Assembly (NCBI GenBank): GCA_902805635.1
Contig: CADCTC010000201.1
Coordinates: 1-41,203 of the forward strand
DNA: 41,203 bases
From: an uncultured Chloroflexota bacterium
GTDB lineage: Bacteria > Chloroflexota > UBA11872 > UBA12225
Direction of reading: 5' to 3'
Shown here: positions 24,161-32,720 of the stretch, one piece after another
How positions within the stretch are numbered: position 1 is the stretch's first letter
Layout: every line of letters begins with the position of its first letter
Translations under genes and position numbers: made by a program
The notes under the pieces: generated by a model
Told to the model about the DNA's origin: nothing
Databases searched by the model: none
What the model saw: only the letters and a program-made list of their open reading frames with translations

Positions 24161-24922
24161 CTACCGGAACAGGTCCCGGTCCCCGGCCCGAACGAGGGGG
24201 GTAGCGCCTTCGTCGGGTTGGCCGGCGGGTGGGCGCGGGTAGGCGTAGCCACGGATGAGGGCCACAGGCACGCGGTCGAGCTTGTGCATCACCAGCTCGG
24301 CGGCGCCGGCCAGCTCGTCGATCACGGCGACGGACGTGGCGCGCAGGGTGCGTCCCTCCGTGTCCACTTCCCCGTGGTAGCCGCGCAGCGCCGCAATGCC
24401 GGCTGCGCCGATGGCGATGTTGGTCTGGCCGGTACGCCAGGCGCGGCCGAACGTGTCCGAGATCACCACGGCGACGTCCACGCCAGCACGCTCCCGCAGC
24501 GCGTCCCGCACCTGGGCGGCAGAGGCGTCGGGATAGAGGGGCAGCAGCACCAGGACACCATCGGCTCCGGTGTTGGACGCATCGACACCGGCGTTGGCGC
24601 AGATGAAGCCGTGGCGCGTCTCGGCAATCAATGCGCCACGGTCCATGCGCGCGATGCGCTTGGTTTCGCGCAGCACCACCTCCACGTGACGCGGGTCTTT
24701 GTTGTGCTCGGCCGCCCACGAGAGCGCGAAAGGCGACGGATCGACGTCGGCGAGGGCGGTGAGGCGTCCCTCCGACTTGGAGACGATCTTGGACGTGACG
24801 ACCAGCACGTCACCGTCGCGCAGCGTCTCGCCCTGCGCCGCGAGGGCAGCCAGGATGTGCGACGCTAGGTCATCACCGGCCTGCACCTCCGGCATGCCGG
24901 CCAGCCCGAGCAGCTGGATCAT
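24161..24922 (-). CDS. cofE: Coenzyme F420-0:L-glutamate ligase
   Basis: The 253-residue protein matches CofE, which adds gamma-linked glutamates to F420-0 using GTP and divalent metal. Visible family blocks are a [16 protein letters not shown] strand-loop, [23 protein letters not shown], and [20 protein letters not shown], followed by [14 protein letters not shown]. It is a stand-alone CofE. In actinobacteria the equivalent FbiB carries an extra C-terminal nitroreductase-like domain, which is missing here. The start is ATG 24922 ([13 protein letters not shown]), which overlaps the stop of the upstream fgd gene in an ATGA, so translation is probably coupled. The longer frame to 25045 would run inside fgd and is rejected. 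The pairing places cofactor tail synthesis next to a cofactor user. Confidence 0.92.
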   Translation of the reverse strand: MIQLLGLAGMPEVQAGDDLASHILAALAAQGETLRDGDVLVVTSKIVSKSEGRLTALADVDPSPFALSWAAEHNKDPRHVEVVLRETKRIARMDRGALIAETRHGFICANAGVDASNTGADGVLVLLPLYPDASAAQVRDALRERAGVDVAVVISDTFGRAWRTGQTNIAIGAAGIAALRGYHGEVDTEGRTLRATSVAVIDELAGAAELVMHKLDRVPVALIRGYAYPRPPAGQPDEGATPLVRAGDRDLFR

Positions 24923-25950
24923 GCAGGGGCCTGAAGCTCGCGCAGGCGCGGGAGGATGCGCTCGGCGTAGAGGTCCATGAAACGACGCTGGTCGGGCCCC
25001 GGCGCGTGGAATACCAGGTGAGTGAAGCCCAGGTCGGCGTACCACTTGATCTGCGCGATGTGCTCCTCCGGATCGTCGGACACCAGCCAGCGGCCGGCGG
25101 TGCGCTCCACCGGCAGCGCGTCGGCGAGGCGTTCCATCTCCAGCGGGTCTTCCACACCGGTCTTCTCTTCGGCGGAGAGCGCCAACGCGCCCCAGTGGCG
25201 CGTGTCGTCAAGGGCGCGCTGCCGGTCGGTATCGAACGACACCTTGACCTCGATCAGCTTGCCGAGCGTGGCCGGGTCACGTCCCGACTCGCGCGCCCCC
25301 TCTTCGAAGGCGGGCATCAGCTGCTCGCGGTACAGCTTCTCGCCCTTGCCGCTGGTGCAAATGAAGCCATCGCCCGCGCGGCCCGCATACTTCGCCATCT
25401 GGGGGCCACCCGCGGCGACGTAGATGGGCACGCCCCCTTCGGGCGCGTCGTAGATGGTGGCGCTGCGCGTGCGGTAGTAGTCGCCCTCGAACGTGACACG
25501 CTCTTCGCGCCATAGGCGCCGCATCAGCCGGATCGCCTCGCGTAGTCGCGCGTAGCGTTCTTTGAACTCCGGCCACTCGATGTCCATAGCCGGGACGTCG
25601 TTGAGTGATTCGCCCGTGCCGACGCCCAGCAGCATGCGACCGGGGAACAGGCAGCCGAGCGTGCCCAGCGCCTGCGCCACGACCGAGGGGTGGTAGCGGA
25701 AGGTGGGCGTCACGACGCTGGTGCCGAGCAGCACCCGCTCGGTGCGCGCGCCCAGGGCAGCCAGCCAGGCGAACGAGAATGGCGCGTGGCCGCCGGTGTG
25801 ACGCCAGGGCTGGAAGTGGTCGCTGACCATCACGCTGTCGAAGCCGGCCCGCTCCGCGTGCACACCGAAGTCGAGCAGCTCCTGCGGTCCGAACTGCTCG
25901 GCAGACGCCTTGTAGCCAAGAATGAGTGGTGGCGGTGTGTCAACTGCCAT
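24919..25950 (-). CDS. fgd: F420-dependent glucose-6-phosphate dehydrogenase (Fgd)
   Basis: The protein is closely similar to mycobacterial FGD1 along its whole length: [77 protein letters not shown] and [13 protein letters not shown]. His45, Trp49 and Glu114 align with the FGD1 active-site residues His40, Trp44 and Glu109. It oxidises glucose-6-phosphate to 6-phosphogluconolactone and reduces F420, supplying F420H2 to other oxidoreductases such as the LLM enzyme downstream. The ATG at 25950 is chosen ([14 protein letters not shown]). TTG 25962, only 2 bases behind GAGGAG, would add four residues. The stop overlaps the cofE start by 4 bases. Confidence 0.93.
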   Translation of the reverse strand: MAVDTPPPLILGYKASAEQFGPQELLDFGVHAERAGFDSVMVSDHFQPWRHTGGHAPFSFAWLAALGARTERVLLGTSVVTPTFRYHPSVVAQALGTLGCLFPGRMLLGVGTGESLNDVPAMDIEWPEFKERYARLREAIRLMRRLWREERVTFEGDYYRTRSATIYDAPEGGVPIYVAAGGPQMAKYAGRAGDGFICTSGKGEKLYREQLMPAFEEGARESGRDPATLGKLIEVKVSFDTDRQRALDDTRHWGALALSAEEKTGVEDPLEMERLADALPVERTAGRWLVSDDPEEHIAQIKWYADLGFTHLVFHAPGPDQRRFMDLYAERILPRLRELQAPA

Positions 25951-26041
25951 GCGTGTGGACAACTCTCCTCAGCCGGGGGTGTTGTGGGGTCTGCCAAGGG
26001 CATGGTACACCGTGGCGTAAGGGATCACAGGGGAGGACCGG

Positions 26042-26800
26042 ATGAACTACGAAGGCATGCTCGCGGAAACCATCACGATCACCGGGCACAACGGCGACGC
26101 GATCGAAGCGTACTCGGCGCGGCCGATCGGCAGCGTGGGCGAAACGGGCGTGCCGAGTGTGGTGGTGCTCCACCATATGCCGGGCTGGGACGAGTGGAGC
26201 AAGGAAGTGGTGCGCAAGCTTGCGTTCCATGGCTATGCGGCGCTGGGGCCGCACGTGTTCTCGCGCCAGGGGCCAGGCAAGTGGGACGACGTGGCGGCCG
26301 CGGCGCGGGCAGCGGGCGGCGCGTCGGATGCCCAGGTAATGGGCGACGCGCAAGGCGCGGTGGACTACCTGCGGCGCCAGCCGCTCTCGAACGGAAAGGT
26401 GGGCATCATCGGGTTCTGCTCCGGTGGACGGCAGGCGTACATGGCGGCGTGCACGCTGAAGGGGCTGGACGCGGCGGTGGACTGCTGGGGCGGGCGCGTC
26501 ATCGCGAAGCCGGAGGAGCTCACCGAGCGCCAGCCACGCGCGGTGATCGAGATGACGCCGGACATGTCGTGCCCGCTGCTGGGCATCTTCGGCAACGAGG
26601 ACCGCAGCCCTGACCCGGAGCAGGTGAACCAGACAGAGGCCGAGCTGAAAAAGCACGGCAAGACCTACGAGTTCCACCGCTACGACGGCGCCGGCCACGG
26701 CTTCTTCGCCACCAACCGGCCGGGCTACCGGCAGGAACAGGCCGTCGATGGATGGGAGAAGGTATTTGCGTTCTATGCTCGCTATCTCAAGAGCGCCTGA
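26042..26800 (+). CDS. Dienelactone hydrolase family protein
   Basis: The 252-residue alpha/beta-hydrolase has the dienelactone-hydrolase nucleophile Cys126 in GFCSGGRQAY, an acid in GIFGNEDRSPDPEQ and the catalytic His in YDGAGHGFFATNRP. The N-terminal strand order (PSVVVLHHMPGWDEW) is also as in the family. Dienelactone hydrolases open lactone rings in chloroaromatic breakdown, but many relatives act on other small esters or carboxymethylene compounds. The ATG at 26042 is behind GGGGAGG (5 bases) and there is a 91-base gap to the divergent fgd. A small gene of unknown function follows after 11 bases and is probably co-transcribed. No aromatic-degradation genes are near, so the substrate remains open. 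Confidence 0.9.
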   Translation: MNYEGMLAETITITGHNGDAIEAYSARPIGSVGETGVPSVVVLHHMPGWDEWSKEVVRKLAFHGYAALGPHVFSRQGPGKWDDVAAAARAAGGASDAQVMGDAQGAVDYLRRQPLSNGKVGIIGFCSGGRQAYMAACTLKGLDAAVDCWGGRVIAKPEELTERQPRAVIEMTPDMSCPLLGIFGNEDRSPDPEQVNQTEAELKKHGKTYEFHRYDGAGHGFFATNRPGYRQEQAVDGWEKVFAFYARYLKSA

Positions 26801-26811
26801 GGACGAGACGC

Positions 26812-27120
26812 ATGTGCAGCTGGATTACAGAGAAGACCGATGTGCTGGCCCATGCGAAGGGGGTCAGCGACTGGACCAGGTTCACTACCGCCACCGTGTA
26901 CTATGATCACCCTGTCAGCGCGCCGCTGGACCACGCGTTGACGATTGACTTCCTGGACGAAGCGGCTGGACCAAGCGTACGGGTGGCGGTGGAGCTGAGC
27001 GCCGACTCGGCGCGGGCGCTGGTGCGCGCCATCGAGGCGGCGCTAGCAGCAGGAGAGGTGCATTGCCACGATCGTGCACCGGGCGCTGTGGAGACCGCCG
27101 TGGCGGGGGCATCGGCGTAG
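26812..27120 (+). CDS. Small conserved-looking protein (DUF6295-like), partner of dienelactone hydrolase
   Basis: A 102-residue protein beginning MCSWITEKTDVLAHAKGV, followed by a beta-rich middle (TTATVYYDHPVSAPLDHAL) and a C-terminal helix (SARALVRAIEAALAAGE). I believe this corresponds to the DUF6295 group of small proteins found next to hydrolases, from remembered similarity only. No function is known to me. The protein has no signal peptide. The Cys2 and the His residues in the middle and near the end (HCHDRA) could bind a metal, but nothing proves this. The ATG at 26812 is chosen because it lies 11 bases after the hydrolase stop; an upstream in-frame start at 26752 lies inside that gene. 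Confidence 0.65.
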   Translation: MCSWITEKTDVLAHAKGVSDWTRFTTATVYYDHPVSAPLDHALTIDFLDEAAGPSVRVAVELSADSARALVRAIEAALAAGEVHCHDRAPGAVETAVAGASA

Positions 27121-27193
27121 CGGCGCTGCGCGGATGCTCCCTCTGAGGACGGTGCCGCGCGCCCACTTTGCGGGTGCTCCCTGTTCAGCCGTC

Positions 27194-27199
27194 TAACCT
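27194..27199 (+). promoter_or_regulatory. -10 element of leaderless promoter (TAACCT)
   Basis: TAACCT, GGCGCC (6 bases), GTG 27206. It matches the spacing of the other leaderless promoters and supports the small ORF behind it as a gene. Confidence 0.5.
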
Positions 27200-27205
27200 G
27201 GCGCC

Positions 27206-27478
27206 GTGTCCCTGGCCCGCTTTTCTGCGAGGGGGCGCGTCAGCTACTATCCTACTGTGGTAGGGGACGGATCGGGGTCGGATCTTCCGCGCTGTAACTT
27301 CTGTAGCGCAGAGCGATTACCGGCGCGGTGCGGCACACCGGGCTGCTGGCGGTTAGTGTGTGCCGGGCAAGACGGCCGGTGTTGCGGGTGTGCCATGGCG
27401 GGGGCGCCACAGTTCCGCTCCTCTGCGCGCTGGACGCGAGCGGGCAAGACTGCCTCGCGAACGAAGCCTCCCCGGTAG
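27206..27478 (+). CDS. Cys-rich small protein, putative zinc-binding (unrecognised)
   Basis: I do not recognise this 90-residue protein. It contains eight cysteines in a compact block: Cys30-x2-Cys33, Cys42-x4-Cys47, Cys52, Cys59-Cys60-x-Cys62 (CNFCSAERLPARCGTPGC, then LVCAGQDGRCCGC). The pattern with two CxxC-like knuckles and the RCGTPGC turn looks like a treble-clef or B-box-type zinc site. The N-terminal 28 residues and the basic C-terminal tail are featureless. The GTG start has a TAACCT box 6 bases upstream, as for several other genes here, which raises the likelihood that it is expressed. The rest of the 406-base gap between the genes ending at 27120 and 27527 holds nothing else I can name. 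Confidence 0.45.
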   Translation: MSLARFSARGRVSYYPTVVGDGSGSDLPRCNFCSAERLPARCGTPGCWRLVCAGQDGRCCGCAMAGAPQFRSSARWTRAGKTASRTKPPR

Positions 27479-27526
27479 CTCGTCGGCAAGCGGGCGGCAC
27501 CCGCCGGTCCCCGCGGTCCGAGGGCT

Positions 27527-28642
27527 CTATTGCAGCTTGCCCCGACCGGCGATCTGCCAGGCCGCCTCGACCGAGCCGCCACGCACGCCGTACAGAGTAT
27601 CGTGCAGGAAGACGGTCGAATCCGAGTAGCCGACGATGAACTCCAGGCGGTCTCCGATGGCCGGCGTGTCTGACGGCTCGCGGAGCAGCAGGCGGCCGTG
27701 CTCCGCCGAGAGAGAGAGCTGGCTCACCTGGTCCTCGGCGATGCCGAGTGGCACGGGCAGTCCGTGGGTGGTGCCGAAAGTCTTGAAGCCGCCGTCGGTG
27801 ACGACCATCTGCGGCGTGGGCCGGCTGATGACCGTGGTGACCGCCGTCAGCGCGCACTCGTGATCGACGCCGTAGTCGTCGCGGTAGTGCACGTCGCCCA
27901 ACGTGCCTCCGCCGGCTTGCACCTCGGTGATGCCGGGCTGGTGGGCAGCGATCTGGTAGGTCCCGGTCCCGGAGCAGGAGACGATCTGCACCTGCAGGCC
28001 GGCCGCGCGGCAGAGGTCGGCTGATGACGTGAGCGCGCCGATCGCCTCGGCGACCGCCGCACGCTTCTCGACTGGGTCTTTGATAGCGGCGCAATGGCCC
28101 TCCCACCCCATGACACCGGCGAAGCGTAGGTGCGGCGCGTCGGCCACGCGGCGGGCCAGCGCGACCACGTCCTGGCCGGGCCGAACCCCACAGCGGGCCA
28201 TGCCGGTGTCTACCTCCACCAACACGCGCGGCCGCGTGCCGGCCTGTGCGGCCGCCCGGTCCAGCTGCTCCAGGCCCATCAGGCTGTCCATGCCCACCAC
28301 TACGTCCGCCTGTGCGCTAAGGTGCGCCAGGCGGCGCACCTTGGCCTCGCCAATCACCTGGTTGGCGATCAGGATGTCGCGGATACCCGCGTTGGCCATC
28401 ACCTCCGCCTCGCTCACCTTGGCGCACGTCACGCCGAAGGCACCCGCGGCCAGCAAGCGGTGCGCCAGCGCCGGCACCTTGATCCCCTTGGTGTGGGGAC
28501 GCCAGCCGACGCCCGCTGCTTTGAACGTGGCAGCCATTCGCGCCACGTTGCGGTCGAAGGCGTCCAGGTCCAGCACCAGTGCCGGTGTGTCGAGCTCCGC
28601 CTTGGGCAGCCCTGCCGGGCTCGATGTAAAGGGTGCGGTCAC
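27527..28642 (-). CDS. D-threonine aldolase / D-serine dehydratase-like PLP enzyme
   Basis: The 371-residue protein has the fold-type III (alanine-racemase-like) PLP barrel. The PLP lysine is in WRPHTKGIKVP near the N-terminus. Family blocks include VTCAKVSEAEVMANAG, VLVEVDTGMARCGVRPGQD and VSCSGTGTYQIA. The C-terminal beta domain has a metal-site region reading FIVGYSDSTVFLHDTLYG, where D-serine dehydratases carry a His/Cys zinc pair. D-threonine aldolases cleave D-beta-hydroxy amino acids to glycine and an aldehyde, and D-serine dehydratases yield pyruvate. The variant metal segment suggests a distinct subfamily. The GTG 28642 start follows AGAGGAG (7 bases). The gene lies 21 bases behind the zinc dehydrogenase gene and is probably in its operon. 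Confidence 0.85.
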   Translation of the reverse strand: MTAPFTSSPAGLPKAELDTPALVLDLDAFDRNVARMAATFKAAGVGWRPHTKGIKVPALAHRLLAAGAFGVTCAKVSEAEVMANAGIRDILIANQVIGEAKVRRLAHLSAQADVVVGMDSLMGLEQLDRAAAQAGTRPRVLVEVDTGMARCGVRPGQDVVALARRVADAPHLRFAGVMGWEGHCAAIKDPVEKRAAVAEAIGALTSSADLCRAAGLQVQIVSCSGTGTYQIAAHQPGITEVQAGGGTLGDVHYRDDYGVDHECALTAVTTVISRPTPQMVVTDGGFKTFGTTHGLPVPLGIAEDQVSQLSLSAEHGRLLLREPSDTPAIGDRLEFIVGYSDSTVFLHDTLYGVRGGSVEAAWQIAGRGKLQ

Positions 28643-28663
28643 GCGTGAACTCCTCTTTGTTCG

Positions 28664-29785
28664 CTAGGGCACGATGGCAGCGCGGGTGACGTTGCCCTGG
28701 GAGAGCGCCCAATCGGCGTCTTCAAAGGCCCGGTTGATCTCTTCCAGTGGGTAGCGGTGCGACACCAGCAGGTGGAACGGGTACTTCTGGCGAGTGCGTT
28801 GCAGGAACTCGAGCGCGCGGGGCAGCACCCACGCCTCGTAGCCCACCACGCCGAGCACGTCGCGCGAGGCGCGGACCACGTCGTGCGGTACCACTTCGGC
28901 AGACGCGCCCGGCACGATGGTGCCCACCAAGCAGTAGCGCCCGCCGTAGCGCAGCAGCTCCAGGCCCTCCTGAACCACCTGCGGCACGCCGGTCACCTCA
29001 AGCGCCACATCGGCGCCGCGGCCTTCGGTCCGTTCCTGCACGAACCGCACGCGTTCCGCCTTAGTAGGCAGCTTGTTCAGGTCGACGGTGGCGTCGGCGC
29101 CAAAGGCGCGCGCCAGGCGCAGCCGCTCCGGAATGCGGTCAATAGCGATTACTTGACCTGCGCCCATCTCCTTGGCCACGGCGCAGGCGTAGAGCCCCAG
29201 TCCACCAGCTCCCTGGATGACCACGGTGTCTCCCAGCCAGATGCGGATGCGGTGCAGCGCGTACAGGACCTGAGATAGCGCGCAGTTGGCCGGCGCCACC
29301 AGCTCGTCGGGCAGGTCATCGGACCCGTTTACGTCCGCTGGGACCTTGAAGACCCACTGTCCGGGCTTGATCACGTGGTAGTCGGCGTATGCGCCGTGAA
29401 AGTGCGGCGCCGTGTCTGCCGTGGCGCGCAGGCGGTAGCGGTGCGGACAGCGCGCCGTATTGCTCAGGCAGGCCCAGCAGGCGCCGCACGGGTTAAAGAA
29501 GGAGAACACCACCCGGTCGCCTTCTAGGAGTGGTCGCCCCAGGGTGTCGGTACGCAGCTCCGCGCCCAGCGCGTGGATGCGGCCGGTCATCTCGTGGCCC
29601 GGCACGACAGCGCCACTACCCAGGCTCGGCATCTCGCCGCGCCACATGTGCAGATCGGAGCCACAGACGGTGGCCATGCTCACGCGCACCACGGCCTGAT
29701 CGCGCGCCGGCGGCAACACGGGGTACTCGCGAATCTCCATGCGTCCAGGGCCATGGGCTACGGCGGCGCGTCCGGTGAGTGCCAT
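28664..29785 (-). CDS. Zinc-dependent alcohol dehydrogenase (MDR family)
   Basis: The 373-residue protein has the catalytic zinc motif VCGSDLHMWRGEM, GHEMTGRIHALGAE, and structural zinc cysteines CGACWACLSNTARC. The cofactor turn is IQGAGGLGLYACAVAKEMGA. The phrase AKEMGAGQVIAID gives an acidic residue at the end of strand 2, which favours NAD+ over NADP+. It differs clearly from the other dehydrogenase at 7751 and resembles threonine- or polyol-dehydrogenase types. The ATG 29785 start is behind CAGGAG; the longer frame to 29851 adds an Arg/Thr-rich tail. Together with the PLP enzyme downstream, a pathway for D-hydroxy amino acids or for amino-aldehyde products is possible, but this is an inference from adjacency. 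Confidence 0.88.
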   Translation of the reverse strand: MALTGRAAVAHGPGRMEIREYPVLPPARDQAVVRVSMATVCGSDLHMWRGEMPSLGSGAVVPGHEMTGRIHALGAELRTDTLGRPLLEGDRVVFSFFNPCGACWACLSNTARCPHRYRLRATADTAPHFHGAYADYHVIKPGQWVFKVPADVNGSDDLPDELVAPANCALSQVLYALHRIRIWLGDTVVIQGAGGLGLYACAVAKEMGAGQVIAIDRIPERLRLARAFGADATVDLNKLPTKAERVRFVQERTEGRGADVALEVTGVPQVVQEGLELLRYGGRYCLVGTIVPGASAEVVPHDVVRASRDVLGVVGYEAWVLPRALEFLQRTRQKYPFHLLVSHRYPLEEINRAFEDADWALSQGNVTRAAIVP

Positions 29786-29900
29786 CGATCGCTTACTCCT
29801 GGTGGCCGTGGTGCGCGGCCGTAGCGTAACAAGGAACCTGCCCGACCGCATCCGATCAGCGCCTTAGTCACGGTAGGTTCACGCCGGCCTCATGGTGCTG

Positions 29901-29928
29901 TAGCATGGCGCCGGAACTGGGGGAGGAG
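29901..29928 (+). promoter_or_regulatory. -10 (TAGCAT) and ribosome site (GGAGGAG) of glucosidase remnant gene
   Basis: TAGCAT at 29901-29906 and GGAGGAG at 29922-29928, with ATG 29935 6 bases later. The ATG at 29905 lies inside the -10 box and would not be on the transcript, so 29935 is the better start. Confidence 0.5.
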
Positions 29929-29934
29929 CCGCGG

Positions 29935-30924
29935 ATGGTCCAATGGAGTGAGCGAGGCGCTGAGGGCAGTCCGGCCGAAGGCGCGGTGGGGGTGGCAGAC
30001 AAGCCAGCCAAGCCGGACTTCCCGAAGGCGGAGCATGCGCGGCTGAACGGCGGCGACCGCGCGCTCTCGCGCTGGCGGCACTGGGGCCCGTACGTGTCAG
30101 ACCGCGCGTGGGGCACGGTGCGCGAGGACTACAGCGCCAATGGCGACGCCTGGAGCTACCTGACGCACGACCAGGCACGCAGCAAGGCGTACCGCTGGGG
30201 AGAAGACGGCCTGGCGGCGGTGTGCGACCGCTACCAGGCGCTAGTGTTCTCGCTAGCGCTGTGGAACGGACGCGGCCCGATTCTCAAAGAGCGGCTGTTC
30301 GGCGTCACTCCCGCCGATGGCAATCACGGCGAGGACGTGAAGGAGTGCTATTTCTACCTGGACAACCTGCCCTCGCACGCCTATATACGGTTCCTTTACA
30401 AGTACTCGCAGGCAGCGTTTCCCTACGCGCAGCTGGTGGAGGAGAACCGGCGGCGCAACGACAGCGGCCCTGCGTTCGTCTACGAGCCCGCCGAGTCTCC
30501 GGCCAAGATCAAGAGCGGCAACTCCAACTGGCGTGGCCCTATCTGGTTCCCCACCGCCTTCCTGCTGATCGAGGCGCTGCGCAAGTTGGGCACCGCCTAC
30601 GGGCGAGAGCTCACCGTACCGGTGGCCGGGGGGCAAGAGAGGACATTCTGGGACCTGGCAGAAGACCTGGCCCAACGCATGATCGGCATCTTCCTGCGCG
30701 GCGAGGACGGTCGCCGTCCGGTGTACGGCGATCGCGCACTCCTGCAGCAGGACCCACATTGGCGTGACCTGCTGCTCTTCTACGAATACTTCCACGGTGA
30801 TACGGGCGAGGGGCTGGGCGCCAGCCACCAGACCGGCTGGACCGCGCTGGTCGCTTCACTGATCGACGAGTGGCGCCGCGGCTATGGTCCCGGCGAAACC
30901 AGCCAGATATCCCCGCGGCGTTAG
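29935..30924 (+). CDS. MGH1-like glucosidase with apparent internal deletion
   Basis: The first 170 residues match the start of large (about 880-900 residue) glucosidases of the MGH1-like group: [55 protein letters not shown] and [14 protein letters not shown]. The last 145 residues match their very end: [43 protein letters not shown] and [17 protein letters not shown]. The roughly 550 residues expected between (most of the catalytic toroid) are missing. The join falls near 30470-30482 (GPAF followed by VYEPAES), in frame, leaving 329 residues. It may be a decayed gene, a true in-frame deletion, or an assembly collapse. The missing middle would normally hold most of the active site, so catalysis is unlikely. 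Based on remembered family architecture. Confidence 0.7.
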   Translation: MVQWSERGAEGSPAEGAVGVADKPAKPDFPKAEHARLNGGDRALSRWRHWGPYVSDRAWGTVREDYSANGDAWSYLTHDQARSKAYRWGEDGLAAVCDRYQALVFSLALWNGRGPILKERLFGVTPADGNHGEDVKECYFYLDNLPSHAYIRFLYKYSQAAFPYAQLVEENRRRNDSGPAFVYEPAESPAKIKSGNSNWRGPIWFPTAFLLIEALRKLGTAYGRELTVPVAGGQERTFWDLAEDLAQRMIGIFLRGEDGRRPVYGDRALLQQDPHWRDLLLFYEYFHGDTGEGLGASHQTGWTALVASLIDEWRRGYGPGETSQISPRR

Positions 30925-31805
30925 GCTGCCCGGCGCTCCGGCGCAGCCTGCTCTCCGGGCAGCGCCCGGTCCCCTGCGGCAATCGCGATCGATGCCTCTG
31001 CGGTGACCACCACCGGGTCGAGCAGCGGCGTGCCCTCCACCGGGTCACGGCCGGTGGCAAGCGGGATCTCGGTGCAGGCCAGCACGCACAGGTCGGCGCC
31101 CGCGTCTGCCAGCAGGCGCACGGCCTCGCGCAGCGGCTCGGCCGCTTCGGCCTTTGCCTTACGCGTGTCTTCTTCGTCCTCGCGCAGCAAGCCAGACTTG
31201 ATGCCGCCCGGCACCCGCTTGCCCCCGCTCTTGCCCCCGTAGATCGGCGCCATCACCAGCTCTTCTTGCAGCGCCTCACCATCTCGCTTGCCGTCACGGA
31301 CGTCCAGCAGTGAGAGCGTGCGGATGCCTCCCACGCGCTCAGCAGCGTGGGCGTAGATGCCGGAGCGCAGCGTGCCGCTGGTGCCCAGAATACCGATGGC
31401 GCCGCCGCGGCCCAGCTGTGACCGCGCCGCGCGCACTGTCTCCTCGATCATGTCCACCAGCGGGACGCAGGCGCGTCCGCGTACCTCCTCCAGGAAAGCG
31501 TGTGCCGTGTTGCAGGTGATCACGGCGAAGTCCGCACCGCCCTCCTGCCCCTTGTCGCAGAGCCGCCGGACGCTGCGCTCCAGCCACGGCACCGGCGACG
31601 GGCCCTCGCCGAGCAGCGCCTTGGTGCGGTCCGGCGTCTCCGGGATCGAAGATGCGATCCACTCCGGGAAGTCTTGGTCGGTGGGCGAGCGTCCCAATCG
31701 CTTGCGTGTCGCCACGAGCAGCTGGCGCTCGAATTCGATGTGCGCCAGCGGCCCCATGCCGCCGACGATGCCGATGACGTACCGCCACTGGAAAGGTTCT
31801 GACAC
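30921..31805 (-). CDS. Aspartate/glutamate racemase family protein
   Basis: The 294-residue protein has the two catalytic cysteines of PLP-independent Asp/Glu racemases, in [12 protein letters not shown] and [11 protein letters not shown]. It also has the N-terminal [14 protein letters not shown] loop and [14 protein letters not shown], which are typical of aspartate racemases. It would interconvert D- and L-aspartate or a related acidic amino acid or hydantoin in the cytoplasm. The family has about 230-250 residues; the extra length is an insert around [18 protein letters not shown]. The start is GTG 31805 ([12 protein letters not shown]). The stop overlaps the stop of the glucosidase remnant by 4 bases (TTAG). 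It follows an SDR gene by 64 bases on the same strand, so an operon with it is possible. Confidence 0.85.
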   Translation of the reverse strand: MSEPFQWRYVIGIVGGMGPLAHIEFERQLLVATRKRLGRSPTDQDFPEWIASSIPETPDRTKALLGEGPSPVPWLERSVRRLCDKGQEGGADFAVITCNTAHAFLEEVRGRACVPLVDMIEETVRAARSQLGRGGAIGILGTSGTLRSGIYAHAAERVGGIRTLSLLDVRDGKRDGEALQEELVMAPIYGGKSGGKRVPGGIKSGLLREDEEDTRKAKAEAAEPLREAVRLLADAGADLCVLACTEIPLATGRDPVEGTPLLDPVVVTAEASIAIAAGDRALPGEQAAPERRAA

Positions 31806-31869
31806 TGAAGGATTCCTGGGTCACATAGGATTCGCACACAAGACGCGGCGTTCCTGCTAGCGCGGCCAG

Positions 31870-32655
31870 CTAGCCCGGCCAGTTGCCGCCGTCCACGTTG
31901 ATGCACTGCTGCGTGATGTAGCCCGCGTCCGCCGATGCCAGGAAGGCGGCCACGCCCGCCACGTCTTCCGGCTGCTCGATGCGGCCCAAAGGGATGGATG
32001 CCACGGCGCGCCGCTTGGGCTCGCCAGTTGGGAGGTTGTGCAGCCGCGCGAACTGGCGGTCGACTTCTTCCCAGAAGGGCGTGTCCACGATGCCCGGCGC
32101 AATGGCGTTCACCGTGATCTGGTGCTCGGCCAGCGCCAGTGCCATCGACTGCGTCATGCTGATCACTGCCGCCTTACTGGCGCAGTAGGCCAGCACCAAC
32201 GCCTCGCCGCGCCGTCCGGCCTGTGAGGCCAGGTTGATGATTCGCCCGCCGCGCCCCTGCGAAATCATGGTGCGTGCCGCCGCCTGGCTGCACCACAACA
32301 GTCCTTTGCAGTTCACCTCAAACATGAAGTCCCAGTCTTGGGGAGTGGTCTCCAGGAAGGGAATGATCTTGCCCACGCCGGCATTGTTGACCAGGATGTC
32401 CAACCCGCCAAAGCGCTGCACCGCGGCATCCACCATCGCCTGCGCGTGCTCCGGACGGCGGACGTCCATCTCAACCACGTGCGCCTCGCCGCCGACTGCG
32501 CCGATCTCCGCCGCTACCTGGTCCGCCTGCTCACGCTTGAGGTCGGCTACCACGACGCGCGCGCCCTCTTGCGCCAGGCGCAACGAGATGGCCCGCCCCA
32601 TGCCCTGGCCGCCGCCGGTCACGGCGGCCACCTTGCCTTCCAATCGCTTTTCCAT
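31870..32655 (-). CDS. Short-chain dehydrogenase/reductase
   Basis: The 261-residue classical SDR has the cofactor motif VTGGGQGMGRAIS (TGxxxGxG), the NNAGVG motif, and the catalytic Ser in NLASQAGRRGEA with Tyr-x3-Lys in LAYCASKAAV. The end of strand 2 (VVADLKREQAD) carries Asp, which favours NAD+. The ATG 32655 start is fixed by an excellent AGGAGG (4 bases). The 42-base longer frame is rejected. It lies 65 bases downstream of an enolase-superfamily sugar-acid dehydratase gene, and SDRs of this type (2-keto-3-deoxy-sugar-acid or sugar dehydrogenases) often accompany them. The substrate is therefore probably a keto-deoxy acid or a polyol, by context. Confidence 0.92.
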   Translation of the reverse strand: MEKRLEGKVAAVTGGGQGMGRAISLRLAQEGARVVVADLKREQADQVAAEIGAVGGEAHVVEMDVRRPEHAQAMVDAAVQRFGGLDILVNNAGVGKIIPFLETTPQDWDFMFEVNCKGLLWCSQAAARTMISQGRGGRIINLASQAGRRGEALVLAYCASKAAVISMTQSMALALAEHQITVNAIAPGIVDTPFWEEVDRQFARLHNLPTGEPKRRAVASIPLGRIEQPEDVAGVAAFLASADAGYITQQCINVDGGNWPG

Positions 32656-32720
32656 GATTCCTCCTGTTGGTTGCGCCGTTCGCGTTGAGTACCCCAAAGG
32701 CCGCTGTGACCGCCATTCGC

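Noticed and set aside
27120..27205. Direct repeat TGCTCCCT in the gap before the Cys-rich ORF
   Set aside because: Only two 8-base copies, 40 or so bases apart; too short to call.
29905..29934. ATG 29905 as start of the glucosidase remnant
   Set aside because: It lies inside the TAGCAT -10 box; ATG 29935 has GGAGGAG at ideal spacing.
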